Numbered from the stretch's first letter, positions 28,463 to 38,375 are shown. The stretch: DNA of 64,000 bases from Segetibacter sp. 3557_3 (GCF_004354985.1 NZ_SMSK01000016.1:62001-126000); one strand, 5' to 3'. The notes: generated by a model not told the origin, from the sequence alone. A program made the numbers and translations.

Positions 28463-28977
28463 GGTGAGTCAAAAGTCAAAATGCAAAATGTAAAATTAAA
28501 AATGCAAAACTTGTCCTGTGAAACTCGCGGTTTGTGCGAAAATGTTTTCGGATGACTGATTGATCAGTTGATCAGTTGATAAGTTTAGTGGTAGAGAAGG
28601 TGATTGGTTGAGAGGTTGACAAGTTGAGAAGTTGACTGGTTGAAATGTTGATAGGTTGATCAGTTGAGAGGTTGAATAGTTGATAAGTTGACTAATTGAT
28701 AAGCTGACTGGTTGAGAAGTTGACTAGTTAAAAAGTTGACTAGTTGAGATGTTGATTACTTAACCATTAGCTGTGAAGGAACCATTTTTAATTTTGCATT
28801 CTCGAGTCCCCCTTTGGCGCAGGAACGCTTTTTAATTGTACATTTTAAATTTTTTAATTTGGATCGCAACCCTCCTTCCCCGCAGTAACCCTTTTTTAAT
28901 TTTACATTTTTAATTTTGCATTTGTTCGAGTACCTCAACCCGCGCAGGAATCCTTTTTAATTTTTAATTGCGACTAT
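28463..28977. repeat. Composite intergenic array with GTTGANNN tract and three repeated cores
   Basis: After the M14 stop there is a short CAAAATGN block, then a long GTTGANNN array of period 8 (about 28560-28760). Then come four related cores: GGAACCATTTTTAATTTT, GGAACGCTTTTTAATTGT, GTAACCCTTTTTTAATTT and GGAATCCTTTTTAATTTT, each preceded by a short C-rich segment containing GCGCAG, CCGCAG or similar. The array ends at the stop of the polymerase-like gene on the opposite strand. Confidence 0.88.
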
Positions 28978-30348
28978 TCACCCTATCGCCGGATCCCTGT
29001 CTGAAACCCTGGTGGAGATAAATCTGATGATCAGGTACATAAAGAATGCATTCTTGACTACGCCATTAATTAAACTCAGGAAGTCCGCCTCACTGCCGAC
29101 AAGGATCTCGAAAAAGATCGGGAACAATACCAGTATCAATGGGTTTTCGAGTGAGAGGGTAAGCACCTTTCGCATAAACCAACCAATGGCGGTACCATAT
29201 AGGAACATAAAGAATACGGCACCAAGTTTACCAAAATTTACATAGGACTCCCCCAGCAAGCCGATATTCATACTTGTACCTTCAACTAAAACAATGTTGG
29301 TAAACGTTTCTATCTTCTGCCTGCCACCAGCTTCCTCTTTTTCGGGGTTCAGGACCCTAGGAATAAAGGCGTCGCGCACCGAAGTAAGAATAGTTAAGCC
29401 ATTGTAAAACGGCACCGACTCGGGCACCTTTTCCATTGCGGCACTAACCAGCCACGCCTGGTTCAACCGGTGAAGTATGGGCAGGTAATACTCTACTGAC
29501 ATCGGATCCTGCTCCTGCAGGATGCGCTGAAACGAGTTATAAAATGCTCCTGAATTACCGTCTTCATTTCCCAGCCATATCACATTTCTATAATCGGTTT
29601 TGATGTTTTGCAGTAATGCAAGTGCCCATATACCAACAATACCGATAATGGAGAATAGCAGGTAATTAAACTTTCTTGTTGAGAGTATTTTTTGCGTTAA
29701 GAAGATGAGGCTTGTGTACAGTATGAAATAAGTAAAGCTACCGAACATACCGCTTCGCATGACTCCATATAGGTTAAGCGCAAGCCCTGCTACAAAATAG
29801 ATGTTGGTTATTGAACGGTAGTAAAGTGCCAGACCGATCAATGCACAGGAAAAAAAGTTGGTTAGGGTATAGGTGACATAGCTAAGTGCACTGATGTTAA
29901 ACGATTGGATAACGGTACCGATAGCACCCAGGATAAATATATAAAACAGGCTTTCTTTTTTGATGATCTCCCGGAAGTTGGTGAGGAAGTTTAGCCAGGG
30001 TTCGGGCGGTATCTTCACAACAGTGTACCCCAGCAATAGTGCCTGGCAGGTTAAAAAAGAAAATGGGATATATTCCTCAAGACTTACCCTTGTATAAAAG
30101 TCGTCTCCAACCTTTAACTCATCCCCCTTCAAAACATTGAGCAGGGTTAGCGCAACCGTATTTTGAACCAGGTACATCAGGGCAATCAATTCTCCGAATG
30201 GAACGGTTTGTTTTAAACAGTTCACAAAATTGATGATGGATAGAGCAGTAAATAAGATGATCAGTCCCGTCCATACACCGAGGTCGACGTTGCTCACATA
30301 CAGGATCAGTGATAGAATAAAAAGTGAACCCAAAATAGGTTTCATCAT
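28978..30348 (-). CDS. Polytopic membrane protein, O-antigen-polymerase-like
   Basis: 456 residues dominated by hydrophobic segments (about 10-12 predicted membrane helices, e.g. the first from PILGSLFILSLILYV) with one large polar loop around 240-370 (YRNVIWLGNEDG ... NPEKEEAGGRQK). That topology, and the flanking glycosyltransferases, fit a Wzy/O-antigen-ligase-type polymerase that links lipid-carried oligosaccharides at the outer face of the inner membrane. Sequence identity among such proteins is low, so assignment rests on topology and context. The start at 30348 (Met-Met-Lys) precedes the first helix directly. Divergent from the glycosyltransferase at 30506. Confidence 0.75.
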   Translation of the reverse strand: MMKPILGSLFILSLILYVSNVDLGVWTGLIILFTALSIINFVNCLKQTVPFGELIALMYLVQNTVALTLLNVLKGDELKVGDDFYTRVSLEEYIPFSFLTCQALLLGYTVVKIPPEPWLNFLTNFREIIKKESLFYIFILGAIGTVIQSFNISALSYVTYTLTNFFSCALIGLALYYRSITNIYFVAGLALNLYGVMRSGMFGSFTYFILYTSLIFLTQKILSTRKFNYLLFSIIGIVGIWALALLQNIKTDYRNVIWLGNEDGNSGAFYNSFQRILQEQDPMSVEYYLPILHRLNQAWLVSAAMEKVPESVPFYNGLTILTSVRDAFIPRVLNPEKEEAGGRQKIETFTNIVLVEGTSMNIGLLGESYVNFGKLGAVFFMFLYGTAIGWFMRKVLTLSLENPLILVLFPIFFEILVGSEADFLSLINGVVKNAFFMYLIIRFISTRVSDRDPAIG

Positions 30349-30505
30349 TTTTTACTTTAAATTTAGTCTCTCTAACAATTGATCTCTTTCGGTAAGAATA
30401 TTGTGATGGAGCAACCTGTTTGGATGTAATGGTTGGCTCGAATGGAAGTTTGATGTCGGTATAAATTTATGGAAATTCATTCAACTTGAACATTGCATTT
30501 GCGAA

Positions 30506-31807
30506 ATGCCTGGCAGGTTCATGTTGAGCTACTGTTTCCGGATCATAGGAATGTTAATCCAATATTTAGCAATTGTCACCCGGTACATAAGGCAATGTTG
30601 GACACTTGTTTTTTCCACGCTATATAAGGCTGTAACCACTCCCGTAATGCCCTTAACTGAATCGAAAAAAGTGCTGATTTGTACTGCACATTTTGCCCCG
30701 GCGTATACGGCCGGGGGAATAGTAAGATCGCTTGAAAACCTGGTGCGGTACCTTGAGACCGACGTGCAGTATTTTGTGCTTGCCGGTGATACCCACCTCG
30801 ACCCAAATGAACCACTAACCGGGATCAGCAGGGATGAGTGGATGACCTTTACTCCCAACTGCCGGATCATGTACGTGTCTGCAGCCAAAAGGGATTATGC
30901 TTCGGTAAAAGCATTGATGCATTCGTTACAGGCAGATGTTGTTTACATCAATGGCCTGTACTCGCTGGCATTTGGTATGTACCCGATTTATATTGGAAAG
31001 GCGATGTCGCCTAAACCCCTCATCATATTAGCGCCGTGGGGTGCACTTCATGTAGGTAACCTTGCAATGAAACCTTTTAAGAAAAAGGTGTTTTTAAAAC
31101 TGTTCAGGTTGGCCGGGCTGGATAGGGCAGTTCGCTGGCATGTGATGGACAATAGTGAATTCGACGATGTTGTACGCGTATTTGGAAAGCGAAACGACAT
31201 CATGGTTGCCAATGCTATTCCGGATATGGTTACCCGCTCTTTAGTACCCGGGCAAAAAACGGTCAATCACCTGAAGCTCATTTCAGTGTCATTGGTAACG
31301 CCAAATAAAGGGCATATGCGGGTGTTAAACGCGTTGAAAGAACTGGATAGTACCCTTTCCGTTGAACTCGACATCTATGGCCCGGTAAAGGATGAAGTAT
31401 TTTGGGAAAGTTGTAAACAGTTTATTGCAACATTGCCACCTTCGATTAAAGTACTGTACCATGGTTTTATTCAGCCAACAGAAATTTTTGCTGCATTGTC
31501 ACGGGCTCACTTCTTTATATTGCTCAGCCAGGGTGAAAACTTTTGCCAGGCAATTTTTGAGTCTTTCAACGTGGGCAGACCAGTTATCACGAGCGACCAA
31601 ACACCATGGCGCAAATTAGATGAACAAAAAGCTGGCTGGGACCTGAGCCTTAATGATCCCAAATCCATTGTGGATGCAATAACAACCGCTTGTAAAATGC
31701 CACAAGAGGTTTATGATATGTATTGCCATAACGCCCAGAAGGTAGCCCTGGATTATATTGCTACCGCCGACTTTCCAACCCAGTACAACCGCTTGTATGC
31801 GCGTTAA
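30506..31807 (+). CDS. Family 4 glycosyltransferase
   Basis: GT-B-fold glycosyltransferase of up to 433 residues. The core begins KKVLICTAHFAPAYTAGGIVRS, typical of GT4 enzymes that act on NDP-sugars, and the C-terminal domain has the donor-site region HFFILLSQGENFCQAIFESF with the conserved E-x7-E spacing. Two starts are possible: 30506, which adds 47 hydrophobic/basic residues that could anchor the enzyme in the membrane, or the internal ATG at 30647, which gives a standard GT4 N-terminus; I cannot decide. The gene ends 5 bases from the convergent next glycosyltransferase gene. Role: assembly of a cell-surface polysaccharide; sugar specificity unknown. Confidence 0.85.
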   Translation: MPGRFMLSYCFRIIGMLIQYLAIVTRYIRQCWTLVFSTLYKAVTTPVMPLTESKKVLICTAHFAPAYTAGGIVRSLENLVRYLETDVQYFVLAGDTHLDPNEPLTGISRDEWMTFTPNCRIMYVSAAKRDYASVKALMHSLQADVVYINGLYSLAFGMYPIYIGKAMSPKPLIILAPWGALHVGNLAMKPFKKKVFLKLFRLAGLDRAVRWHVMDNSEFDDVVRVFGKRNDIMVANAIPDMVTRSLVPGQKTVNHLKLISVSLVTPNKGHMRVLNALKELDSTLSVELDIYGPVKDEVFWESCKQFIATLPPSIKVLYHGFIQPTEIFAALSRAHFFILLSQGENFCQAIFESFNVGRPVITSDQTPWRKLDEQKAGWDLSLNDPKSIVDAITTACKMPQEVYDMYCHNAQKVALDYIATADFPTQYNRLYAR

Positions 31808-31812
31808 ACGTT

Positions 31813-32820
31813 TTAGGTAACATTATTTGCTATAGTCTTATATAAGGCAACATACTGTTCGATGGTTTTGGCCATCGAAAATCGCTGCACGTTTATAAAG
31901 CCAAGTTCCACCAATTTTTCGCGGTATCCCGGATCTTCTAAAACCTTTACGATGCCCGCCCGGATTGATGCAACGTCATATGGATCTACCAGGCAGGCGC
32001 CTTCGCCAGCTACATCCGGTAAACACGACACTTTGCTCGTAACCAGCGGACGTCCTATGGATTGTGCTTCAAGTATGGGGTTGCCAAAACCTTCGTAGGT
32101 TGATACAAATGCAAGGAGGTCGCAATCCTGGTATTGCCGGATTACTTCTTCATTGGTGAGGTTGTAATGATTTATATAATCCAGCCCGTGTTTTTGCAAG
32201 AGTGCTTTATCAACAGCTGTTAAGTTGCCAATGACCACCAGCCGGCAGTAAACCCCCTCAAGCGCCTCGATTAATCGAGGAAGGTTTTTGTTTGGTGCCG
32301 TTCCAAGATGCAGGACCGTAGGCTTTTCCACGATTTGCTTTGCGGGGCTTGGTTCAAACCCGACCGGAATGGCATGATGGATAATGTGGATTTTATCGGG
32401 GTTTACCTTTACATATTTCAACACTTCTTCTTTGGTTGCTTGCGTGGGCACTGTTATGTAACGCGAACGCGCTATAGGTAGTCTTAACCAAAACATGCGC
32501 AATACCATCCGGGCAATTGCACCCTTATTATTCATGAAACCACAATCATGTATGGTGAGAATTGTTTTCCGTTTTTTCAGCAGTAATGCGATATAATGCA
32601 CATCCCCGGTGATATGATTAACATCGCCTTGCCTGAATGCTGCCTCAAGCGTGTTGTATATTCTTGGCCATAGCCCGTTGCTGACACGCCCGCAAACTGC
32701 TGCTTCATCGTGAATGAAGTGGGGCATGTTGTGTTGTACCCTTTTAAAATAAGCTTCGATGCTAAAGTTTTTCAGCGTTCTCGGCTTTTGATAGTAGTAA
32801 ACTACTTTAATTCGGTTCAC
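31813..32820 (-). CDS. Family 4-type glycosyltransferase
   Basis: 335 residues, GT-B fold. N-terminal acceptor domain with HITGDVHYIAL and TIHDCGF; C-terminal donor domain with VLHLGTAPNKNLPRLIEAL and LLAFVSTYEGFGNPILEAQ, the classical E-x7-E motif of GT4 (Glu-Gly-Phe-Gly-Asn-Pro-x3-Glu). No signal or membrane segment, so it is a cytoplasmic or peripheral enzyme. Same strand as the GT9-like gene and the epimerase upstream (105- and 119-base gaps), with which it may form one unit. Adds a sugar to a lipid-linked polysaccharide precursor; donor unknown. Confidence 0.88.
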   Translation of the reverse strand: MNRIKVVYYYQKPRTLKNFSIEAYFKRVQHNMPHFIHDEAAVCGRVSNGLWPRIYNTLEAAFRQGDVNHITGDVHYIALLLKKRKTILTIHDCGFMNNKGAIARMVLRMFWLRLPIARSRYITVPTQATKEEVLKYVKVNPDKIHIIHHAIPVGFEPSPAKQIVEKPTVLHLGTAPNKNLPRLIEALEGVYCRLVVIGNLTAVDKALLQKHGLDYINHYNLTNEEVIRQYQDCDLLAFVSTYEGFGNPILEAQSIGRPLVTSKVSCLPDVAGEGACLVDPYDVASIRAGIVKVLEDPGYREKLVELGFINVQRFSMAKTIEQYVALYKTIANNVT

Positions 32821-32925
32821 CGTTGGTATCTGGGTTTATTCGGTAAGGCGGTGCGTTCATGGTTGATGGCATTACCAGTTTGTAATCCCCTTAATGGATG
32901 ATAGTGTTTGACTAAGGATGCTGAC

Positions 32926-33861
32926 CTATACCAGGGACGGACTATAGCCTGCATTATGTTTGATCAGCGGGTTTACGGGAATACTCCGGATGGCATTGAT
33001 AATGTCTTCAACTGAAATCGCGTCTACGGCTTTTGCACAATATTCCGTACGGTAGTAAGCTTCATGAAGGTATGGCGAGACAACTTTGGCAAGCCTTCCA
33101 TAGTCGTAAATCTCGGCGGGGCTTGTGCAGGAAAAAATTCCCACTACCGGTTTCTTCAGCGCAAGAGCAATGTGCAGGCATAACGTATCCCCGCAGATAA
33201 TCATGGATGCACCTGCAATATCATCGATGTATTCGCTAAGACTTGCCTTGTTTTCAAATGAGATGCTTTGATAACCCATGTGGTCGAGCCTGGCTGTAAG
33301 TGCGCTATAACCGTTCCATCGCTTGGTTGGCCATCGGTTTCCTGATCTCGTCTCCATTCCTATCCTCCCTGGCGCACTTTCGTCGCTGCACGACTCACGT
33401 ACCAGGTATTCTTCCCCGTTAAATTCATAGCCCAACATCCGAAAGAGTATCGCCTGGTACGAATGGTTGTTGTGCCATTTCAACTCGTTTGCCCGTGTCT
33501 TGCCATACCTTGATATCAGTCCCATATCAAACCATTCCCTTGCAGAGTCGGTATAACTAATTTTGCCATCATCCATAAAACAACCCACTCTTGTTCTACA
33601 GGTTAGCTGGCTCGCGAGTTGAGCACAAATCAGGTCTTCGTCAAGTGATATCACCAACTCGAAATCCTGGCTAAAAACGTTCATTGAATAGATGTTCTCC
33701 ATCGCTAACACCCTCAGGTTAGGCAGTGATGTTGGCAGGAGAGCCATGTTGTATGCGGAAGTGACCCACGTGATGTTATCCTTTACAAAAAGGTGCAACA
33801 GGACTGTTGTTCGCACAACATCACCCGAAGCGCCTGTTTTAATAATCAGAATGTCTGCCAT
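32926..33861 (-). CDS. Family 9 (heptosyltransferase-like) glycosyltransferase
   Basis: 311 residues. The start MADILIIKTGASGDVVRTTVLL is the GT9 signature (acceptor-domain loop), and the C-terminal part has CGDTLCLHIALALKKPVVGIF, the nucleotide-sugar site of ADP-heptose:LPS heptosyltransferase relatives. Many Bacteroidota GT9 proteins transfer other sugars in surface glycan or LPS assembly, so heptose should not be assumed. Lies between another glycosyltransferase and a sugar epimerase gene on the same strand. Confidence 0.88.
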   Translation of the reverse strand: MADILIIKTGASGDVVRTTVLLHLFVKDNITWVTSAYNMALLPTSLPNLRVLAMENIYSMNVFSQDFELVISLDEDLICAQLASQLTCRTRVGCFMDDGKISYTDSAREWFDMGLISRYGKTRANELKWHNNHSYQAILFRMLGYEFNGEEYLVRESCSDESAPGRIGMETRSGNRWPTKRWNGYSALTARLDHMGYQSISFENKASLSEYIDDIAGASMIICGDTLCLHIALALKKPVVGIFSCTSPAEIYDYGRLAKVVSPYLHEAYYRTEYCAKAVDAISVEDIINAIRSIPVNPLIKHNAGYSPSLV

Positions 33862-33980
33862 GCTGTTGCCAGGGTAATGCTAAAAACGTTGTAGATGTTG
33901 TTGTCGACTTTGGTGAGGTCGTTTTTGCCGGAAATTATTGCTCCGGATTGAAAAACATCGGACGATCGTTCACCAAAAGA

Positions 33981-34976
33981 TCAGTTGATGGCGGCCTGGC
34001 TTTCCATCAGTTTATTTTGTTGGCTCACCTGGTATTCAATAATCTTGTCAATCGTTTGATGCCAGTGGATTGCTGGTTTCCAACCGGTCATTGTTTGAAG
34101 TTTTGTTAGCAACGGGCGGCGGAAGTGTATATCTCTGCCTTCGGTACGCTGGTACGGTACAGGAACAAAAACGATAGGGGATGAGGAACCTGTCGCGTGC
34201 TTAATGTATTCCGCCAGCTGAAGGATTGTTATGTTTTCGTCGCCACCGATGTTGAATACGTTGCCATAGGCTTCCGGGATGTCGAGCAATTGCAGCACAA
34301 CGTTAACCATGTCATCTACATCTGCAAAACTTCTTGTTTGGCTGCCATCGCCATAGATGGTGATTGCCTTACCGGATAGTGCCTGCTTGATAAAGGTTGG
34401 GGTAACCATACCGTGTGCATCCGACTGCCTTGTGCCAATTACGTTAAAAAAACGCGCAGTAATTACTGGTAAGCCATATCGGTTGAAGTAGTTGTTGCAA
34501 TAGTGTTCGGAGGTTAGTTTGCCAACAACATAGGCAGCTCGTCCACAATGGGTGGATGGGATAATTACATGATCAGTTTCAGCAGAAAACGGATGATCGG
34601 TATTGCCATAGACTTCAGAGGTGCTTGCAAAAAAGACCTTGCAGTTGTACTTTAACGCAACATCTAAGACGATCCTTGTAGTTGCTGAATTATTTTCCAG
34701 GGTTTCCAGTGGGTCATCCATGACCTTGTTCACACCAACCGTTGCAGCCAGGTGAATAATGACATCATTTTTCGAAATAACCTTACTCCAGTGGGTAATG
34801 GACCTGACATCCTTTTCAATAACACTGAAGTTTTTGCCGGCGAGGAGATGATCGACATTATTGATGTTTCCGGTAACGAGGTTATCAATTGCCACCACCT
34901 GTTTTCCACCAGACACAAGTTTTTGGCAAAGGTGGGACCCAATGAAGCCTGCGCCACCTGTAACAATATATTTCAT
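33981..34976 (-). CDS. NAD-dependent nucleotide-sugar epimerase/dehydratase (extended SDR)
   Basis: 331 residues. The NAD-binding motif GGAGFIGS is at 7-14, and the catalytic YVVGK motif (Tyr-x3-Lys) and an upstream Ser in ASTSEVYGN are intact. Overall length and the segments ARFFNVIGTRQ and SFADVDDMV fit UDP-glucose 4-epimerase, UDP-glucuronate decarboxylase or related enzymes that make sugar donors. Reaction not resolved by sequence reading alone. Position at the head of the minus-strand glycosyltransferase set suggests it supplies their donor sugar. Confidence 0.9.
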   Translation of the reverse strand: MKYIVTGGAGFIGSHLCQKLVSGGKQVVAIDNLVTGNINNVDHLLAGKNFSVIEKDVRSITHWSKVISKNDVIIHLAATVGVNKVMDDPLETLENNSATTRIVLDVALKYNCKVFFASTSEVYGNTDHPFSAETDHVIIPSTHCGRAAYVVGKLTSEHYCNNYFNRYGLPVITARFFNVIGTRQSDAHGMVTPTFIKQALSGKAITIYGDGSQTRSFADVDDMVNVVLQLLDIPEAYGNVFNIGGDENITILQLAEYIKHATGSSSPIVFVPVPYQRTEGRDIHFRRPLLTKLQTMTGWKPAIHWHQTIDKIIEYQVSQQNKLMESQAAIN

Positions 34977-35447
34977 GTAGTATTAGTAATTCCAATCAAT
35001 ATAATACATAAATAGTTACTGGTTAACAGATAATTGCCTTTTTAAGAGATTTTAATTTGGAGATTTCCTGTCAATACATGTGGGCTTGCTGATCAGCAAA
35101 TGCCTGCCCGGATGATTAATTACACTTGGGTATGTAAACTCTTGCAACAGACAGGTAGATCTGTCTGTAGTAATATCGCGCGATCTTGTTTTACATTTTT
35201 AAGTATCAAGCTGAGATACTCCCCGGTGGAACTGCGGTACAAGGTGCGACGCCCCCGTCCGAATGGCTTCAGCCGGGCGGATGTCCGACTGGCGCAGCCG
35301 GGGGTGCAACGATGTCCCATGACATTTCCATGCTAGGTTCAAAAGGAGCTTCTAAATTGAACATCACAACTCGGGATGCTGTACACGGGTGAGTATTCGG
35401 GGCTTTATAGTTACCTGCGCTCCCGTCGATTATTCCAGGAAATATTT
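34977..35447. other. Intergenic, contains GC-rich structured repeat copy (35243-35314)
   Basis: This 471-base gap has no convincing gene. From 35243 it holds GGTGCGACG and then CCCCCG (35252-35257), pairing with CGGGGG (35299-35304); inner GC-rich segments (CCGTCCG with CGGGCGG) can pair too, followed by GTGCAACGATG. This looks like a longer variant of the repeats at 25588 and 59749. The base composition is much richer in G+C than the flanks. Confidence 0.5.
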
Positions 35448-36467
35448 TTATTCAGCAGGTGCAATTATCAATGTGTCTCTTTGTGCCTTCGCGTCGCGTT
35501 TGGCTTTCTTCCGGAAAAAACCACGTAGCAAAAAATTATGCTGCAGGGCTTCCAGGTTTTCATCAAGCTTTTGGGTACCCGAATTCAGGTTGTTTAGAAT
35601 CACCCTGATGTCTTTTGCCGCTGCTTCATCTTTAAGCAGCATACCCACCGGCGACTTACTGTTGTTTACACCGGTATTAATGTCGGAGCTGGTTTGCTTA
35701 AGGTTCACGACAACGTCGTTTGCTGTTTTGGAAATTTCATCCAATTCCCTGGCGGTAGATCTGAGTTGGGAGAAAATTATGGTATCGTTTACCAATTGAT
35801 TTGCGAACGACTGTTTATTATTAAGCTGGGCGGTATAATTTGCTATTGATGTAGTAAGTCGCTCGGTATTTGCGGATGCCCGGCGGAGGGTTGCCATCAC
35901 TGTGGAGAGTTGGGTTGCCAGCTGATCGTCAGACAACAGTTTGCCGATTGTGCCTTCGCCATTGTTGAGCCGTTTACTTACTGCTTTAAGATCGGTTGTA
36001 ATATCCAGCAGGTTCCGGTTATTTGCCTGGAAGGTACCCATCATCTCTTCGGTGCCTAGTGTTTTTTCAACAGCAAGAATATCGCCATCGTCTACTGCCC
36101 CCGCCTGCGGAGTACCGCCGATAATCTCAATGATTTTACTGCCGATAAAACTTTCGGAGCTGATTTTAGCGCGGGCATTTTTCCGGATGTATTCCACCGA
36201 TTTTTCTTCGATGGTTAAATCAACTTCCACCTGGGATGTGCCGGTAAAAGAAATACGTTTTACGGTACCAATTTTTACACCCGAAAACCAGACGTTGTTT
36301 CCTTTGAGCAAGCCCTGTACATCGTCGAAAACGGCACGTACGGTTATCGAATTTCTAAACGTCTTTTTCTGACCGCCAAGCGTAAGAATGGTGACAATCA
36401 ATATGGCAATACCAAGGAAAATAAATATACCAACGATGGCTGCCCTTTTGGTTTGTGCGGCTTTCAT
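35448..36467 (-). CDS. mlaD: MCE-domain protein, MlaD family
   Basis: 339 residues. One N-terminal membrane helix (about 10-30), then an MCE domain (about 37-120: SITVRAVFDDVQGLLKGNNV, SGVKIGTVKRI), then a long helical, coiled-coil-prone region (about 150-320) and a basic tail. In the Mla system, MlaD forms a hexameric ring in the inner membrane that carries phospholipids between the membrane and a periplasmic partner. Adjoins the ATPase gene without a gap (36467/36468), in the usual order E-F-D. A periplasmic MlaC-like or outer-membrane MlaA-like gene is not present here. Confidence 0.92.
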   Translation of the reverse strand: MKAAQTKRAAIVGIFIFLGIAILIVTILTLGGQKKTFRNSITVRAVFDDVQGLLKGNNVWFSGVKIGTVKRISFTGTSQVEVDLTIEEKSVEYIRKNARAKISSESFIGSKIIEIIGGTPQAGAVDDGDILAVEKTLGTEEMMGTFQANNRNLLDITTDLKAVSKRLNNGEGTIGKLLSDDQLATQLSTVMATLRRASANTERLTTSIANYTAQLNNKQSFANQLVNDTIIFSQLRSTARELDEISKTANDVVVNLKQTSSDINTGVNNSKSPVGMLLKDEAAAKDIRVILNNLNSGTQKLDENLEALQHNFLLRGFFRKKAKRDAKAQRDTLIIAPAE

Positions 36468-37247
36468 TTATTGAATAAAATTATAGTTGTAAAAATGTTG
36501 GATCCGTTCATCGTCCGATGATTCAAACACTTCATCGAAGCTGCCTTGTTTAACAAACTTACCATCCAGCAACATCGCAACCCGGTCGCCTGTAGTTTTT
36601 GCACACGTCAGGTCGTGGGTGATGATGATGGAACTGGTTTTATATTGCTCCTTAACCTTGTTGATCAGGTTATTGATTTCTATACAGGTTATAGGATCGA
36701 GACCTGCCGTTGGTTCGTCGTACAACATGATCTCGGGTTGGAGTATAAGGGTGCGAGCAATACCGATCCGTTTTCTTTGGCCCCCCGATAATTCCGAAGG
36801 CATCTGACTTATTGTTTCACTGAGCCCGACCGCGTTTAATACGGTTTGAACGGCGTTATCAATCTCTTTACGACTAAGGTGTTTCGAATTTCTTACCAGC
36901 GGGAATTCCAGGTTTTCGCCGACGGTCATGCTATCATAAAGGGCGCTGTTTTGAAAGGAGAAACCGATCTTAAGGCGCAGTTCCTGCAATTGTTTTCCGC
37001 TTAAACGCTCCACCTCGTATCCCAGCACATTTACGCTTCCCCGGTCTTGTTTTAATAAACCGGTGATGATCTTAATCAATACTGATTTGCCCGTGCCCGA
37101 CCTTCCGAGGACGACTACGTTTTCACCTTTATTAACATGAAGATCAACACCCTTTAACACATGTTTGCTCCCGAACGACTTGTACAGGTCTTTGATTGAT
37201 ATCACCTGGTCACGGTCAACACTGGCGGGCTGTTTTAGTTCCATCAT
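36468..37247 (-). CDS. mlaF: ABC transporter ATPase, MlaF family
   Basis: 259 residues. Walker A GRSGTGKS (48-55), signature LSGGQRKR, Walker B IMLYDEPTAGLDP and the H-loop ITHDL are all present. It powers the MlaE permease in phospholipid transport across the periplasm. Start at 37247 is a Met-Met pair one base from the MlaE stop, so translation is coupled. Confidence 0.94.
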   Translation of the reverse strand: MMELKQPASVDRDQVISIKDLYKSFGSKHVLKGVDLHVNKGENVVVLGRSGTGKSVLIKIITGLLKQDRGSVNVLGYEVERLSGKQLQELRLKIGFSFQNSALYDSMTVGENLEFPLVRNSKHLSRKEIDNAVQTVLNAVGLSETISQMPSELSGGQRKRIGIARTLILQPEIMLYDEPTAGLDPITCIEINNLINKVKEQYKTSSIIITHDLTCAKTTGDRVAMLLDGKFVKQGSFDEVFESSDDERIQHFYNYNFIQ

Positions 37248-37248
37248 T

Positions 37249-38040
37249 TTAGCCCCTTATGTTATTGGTTATTTGAACAATGAGCATTTCCTCCATAAAT
37301 ATCAGGAACATCGAAAGCACCACGGATGCGTTGGCTGCGCGACCGACGCCTTCTGTTCCCTGGGTGGCGTGAAATCCTTTATAACAGCCGATAATTCCGA
37401 TGGTAAATCCAAATACAATGGCCTTTACCAGTGATGAAAAGATATCGAGGAAGGTGATATTGGTGAACGCCTGTTGAAAAAATGAAACAAAGCTGGTTTG
37501 TTCATTTTGGTTTACGTTTAAGAAAGCCCCAAGCATTCCTACCATACCCGTATAACACATCAAAATGGGAATGGTAATCGTGGTTGCAATTACCCGGCTA
37601 ACCACCAAAAATTTAAACGGGTTAACGGCGGAAACTTCCATGGCGTCAATCTGCTCGGTGACCTTCATCGATCCTAGTTCCGCGCCAATGTTTGATCCTA
37701 CTTTTCCTGCCGCGATCAGGGCAGTTACAAGTGGTGCCAGTGCCCTGATGATCGCAATGGCCACTAGTGAGGGCAACCAGGAAGTGGCGCCAAATTCGGC
37801 CAGTGAAGGCCGGGATTGTTTGGTAAATACAAAGCCCGTAACAAACCCGGTGAGGGTGATAAGTGATAAGGAACGGTAACCCACCTCGTAACATTGCTTA
37901 ACAATCTCCTTAAACTCAAATGGTGGTGTAACAGCTTCTTTAAAAAACCGCAGAATAAACATGCCGGCCCGATAAACCCCGGAAAAGAAATCATCAATTC
38001 CCTTAGAAATAAAGTAACCTTCCCGCTGGTTTAGACTCAT
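37249..38040 (-). CDS. mlaE: ABC transporter permease, MlaE family
   Basis: 263 residues with five or six membrane helices and the conserved MlaE segments GAELGSMKVTEQIDAME and the early RSLSLITLTGF region. Inner-membrane permease of the phospholipid transport complex encoded by the next two genes. First gene of the mlaEFD operon. Confidence 0.93.
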   Translation of the reverse strand: MSLNQREGYFISKGIDDFFSGVYRAGMFILRFFKEAVTPPFEFKEIVKQCYEVGYRSLSLITLTGFVTGFVFTKQSRPSLAEFGATSWLPSLVAIAIIRALAPLVTALIAAGKVGSNIGAELGSMKVTEQIDAMEVSAVNPFKFLVVSRVIATTITIPILMCYTGMVGMLGAFLNVNQNEQTSFVSFFQQAFTNITFLDIFSSLVKAIVFGFTIGIIGCYKGFHATQGTEGVGRAANASVVLSMFLIFMEEMLIVQITNNIRG

Positions 38041-38375
38041 GTTTTAAAGCTGTTTAACGGCAATGCGCTGGATATGCCCAAAGGAGGGCTAATTGCAGGC
38101 AGCTCGTGGGTATACTACATGAATACTTAAAAAACTGCGCCACTAAGCTACAGTTCTGAAGGAAGGGAACGGCTTTAAACTATTTTTAGAAGGGGGCAAC
38201 AACGATTTAAGCGGCTGATTGTTAGGCGAGATGTCGTACCGTTGACCTTCTTCTAATGATCTTGAACCTCGCGTATTCGTTCAGTAACTATAACCAGCAG
38301 ATTACGACACCGTGAAGCTAAATGAGGGAACAGTGATTGTCATAAGGTGGCTTCACCTTAGCATGTCGACTAAAC
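38041..38375. other. Intergenic, small hairpin near the TIR gene end
   Basis: This 335-base gap between the TIR-CD225 gene and mlaE (both minus strand) has no coding frame. TAAGGTG-GCTT-CACCTTA (38343-38360), 16 bases beyond the TIR gene stop, is a perfect 7-pair hairpin and could end that transcript, although there is no T-run. Confidence 0.4.
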
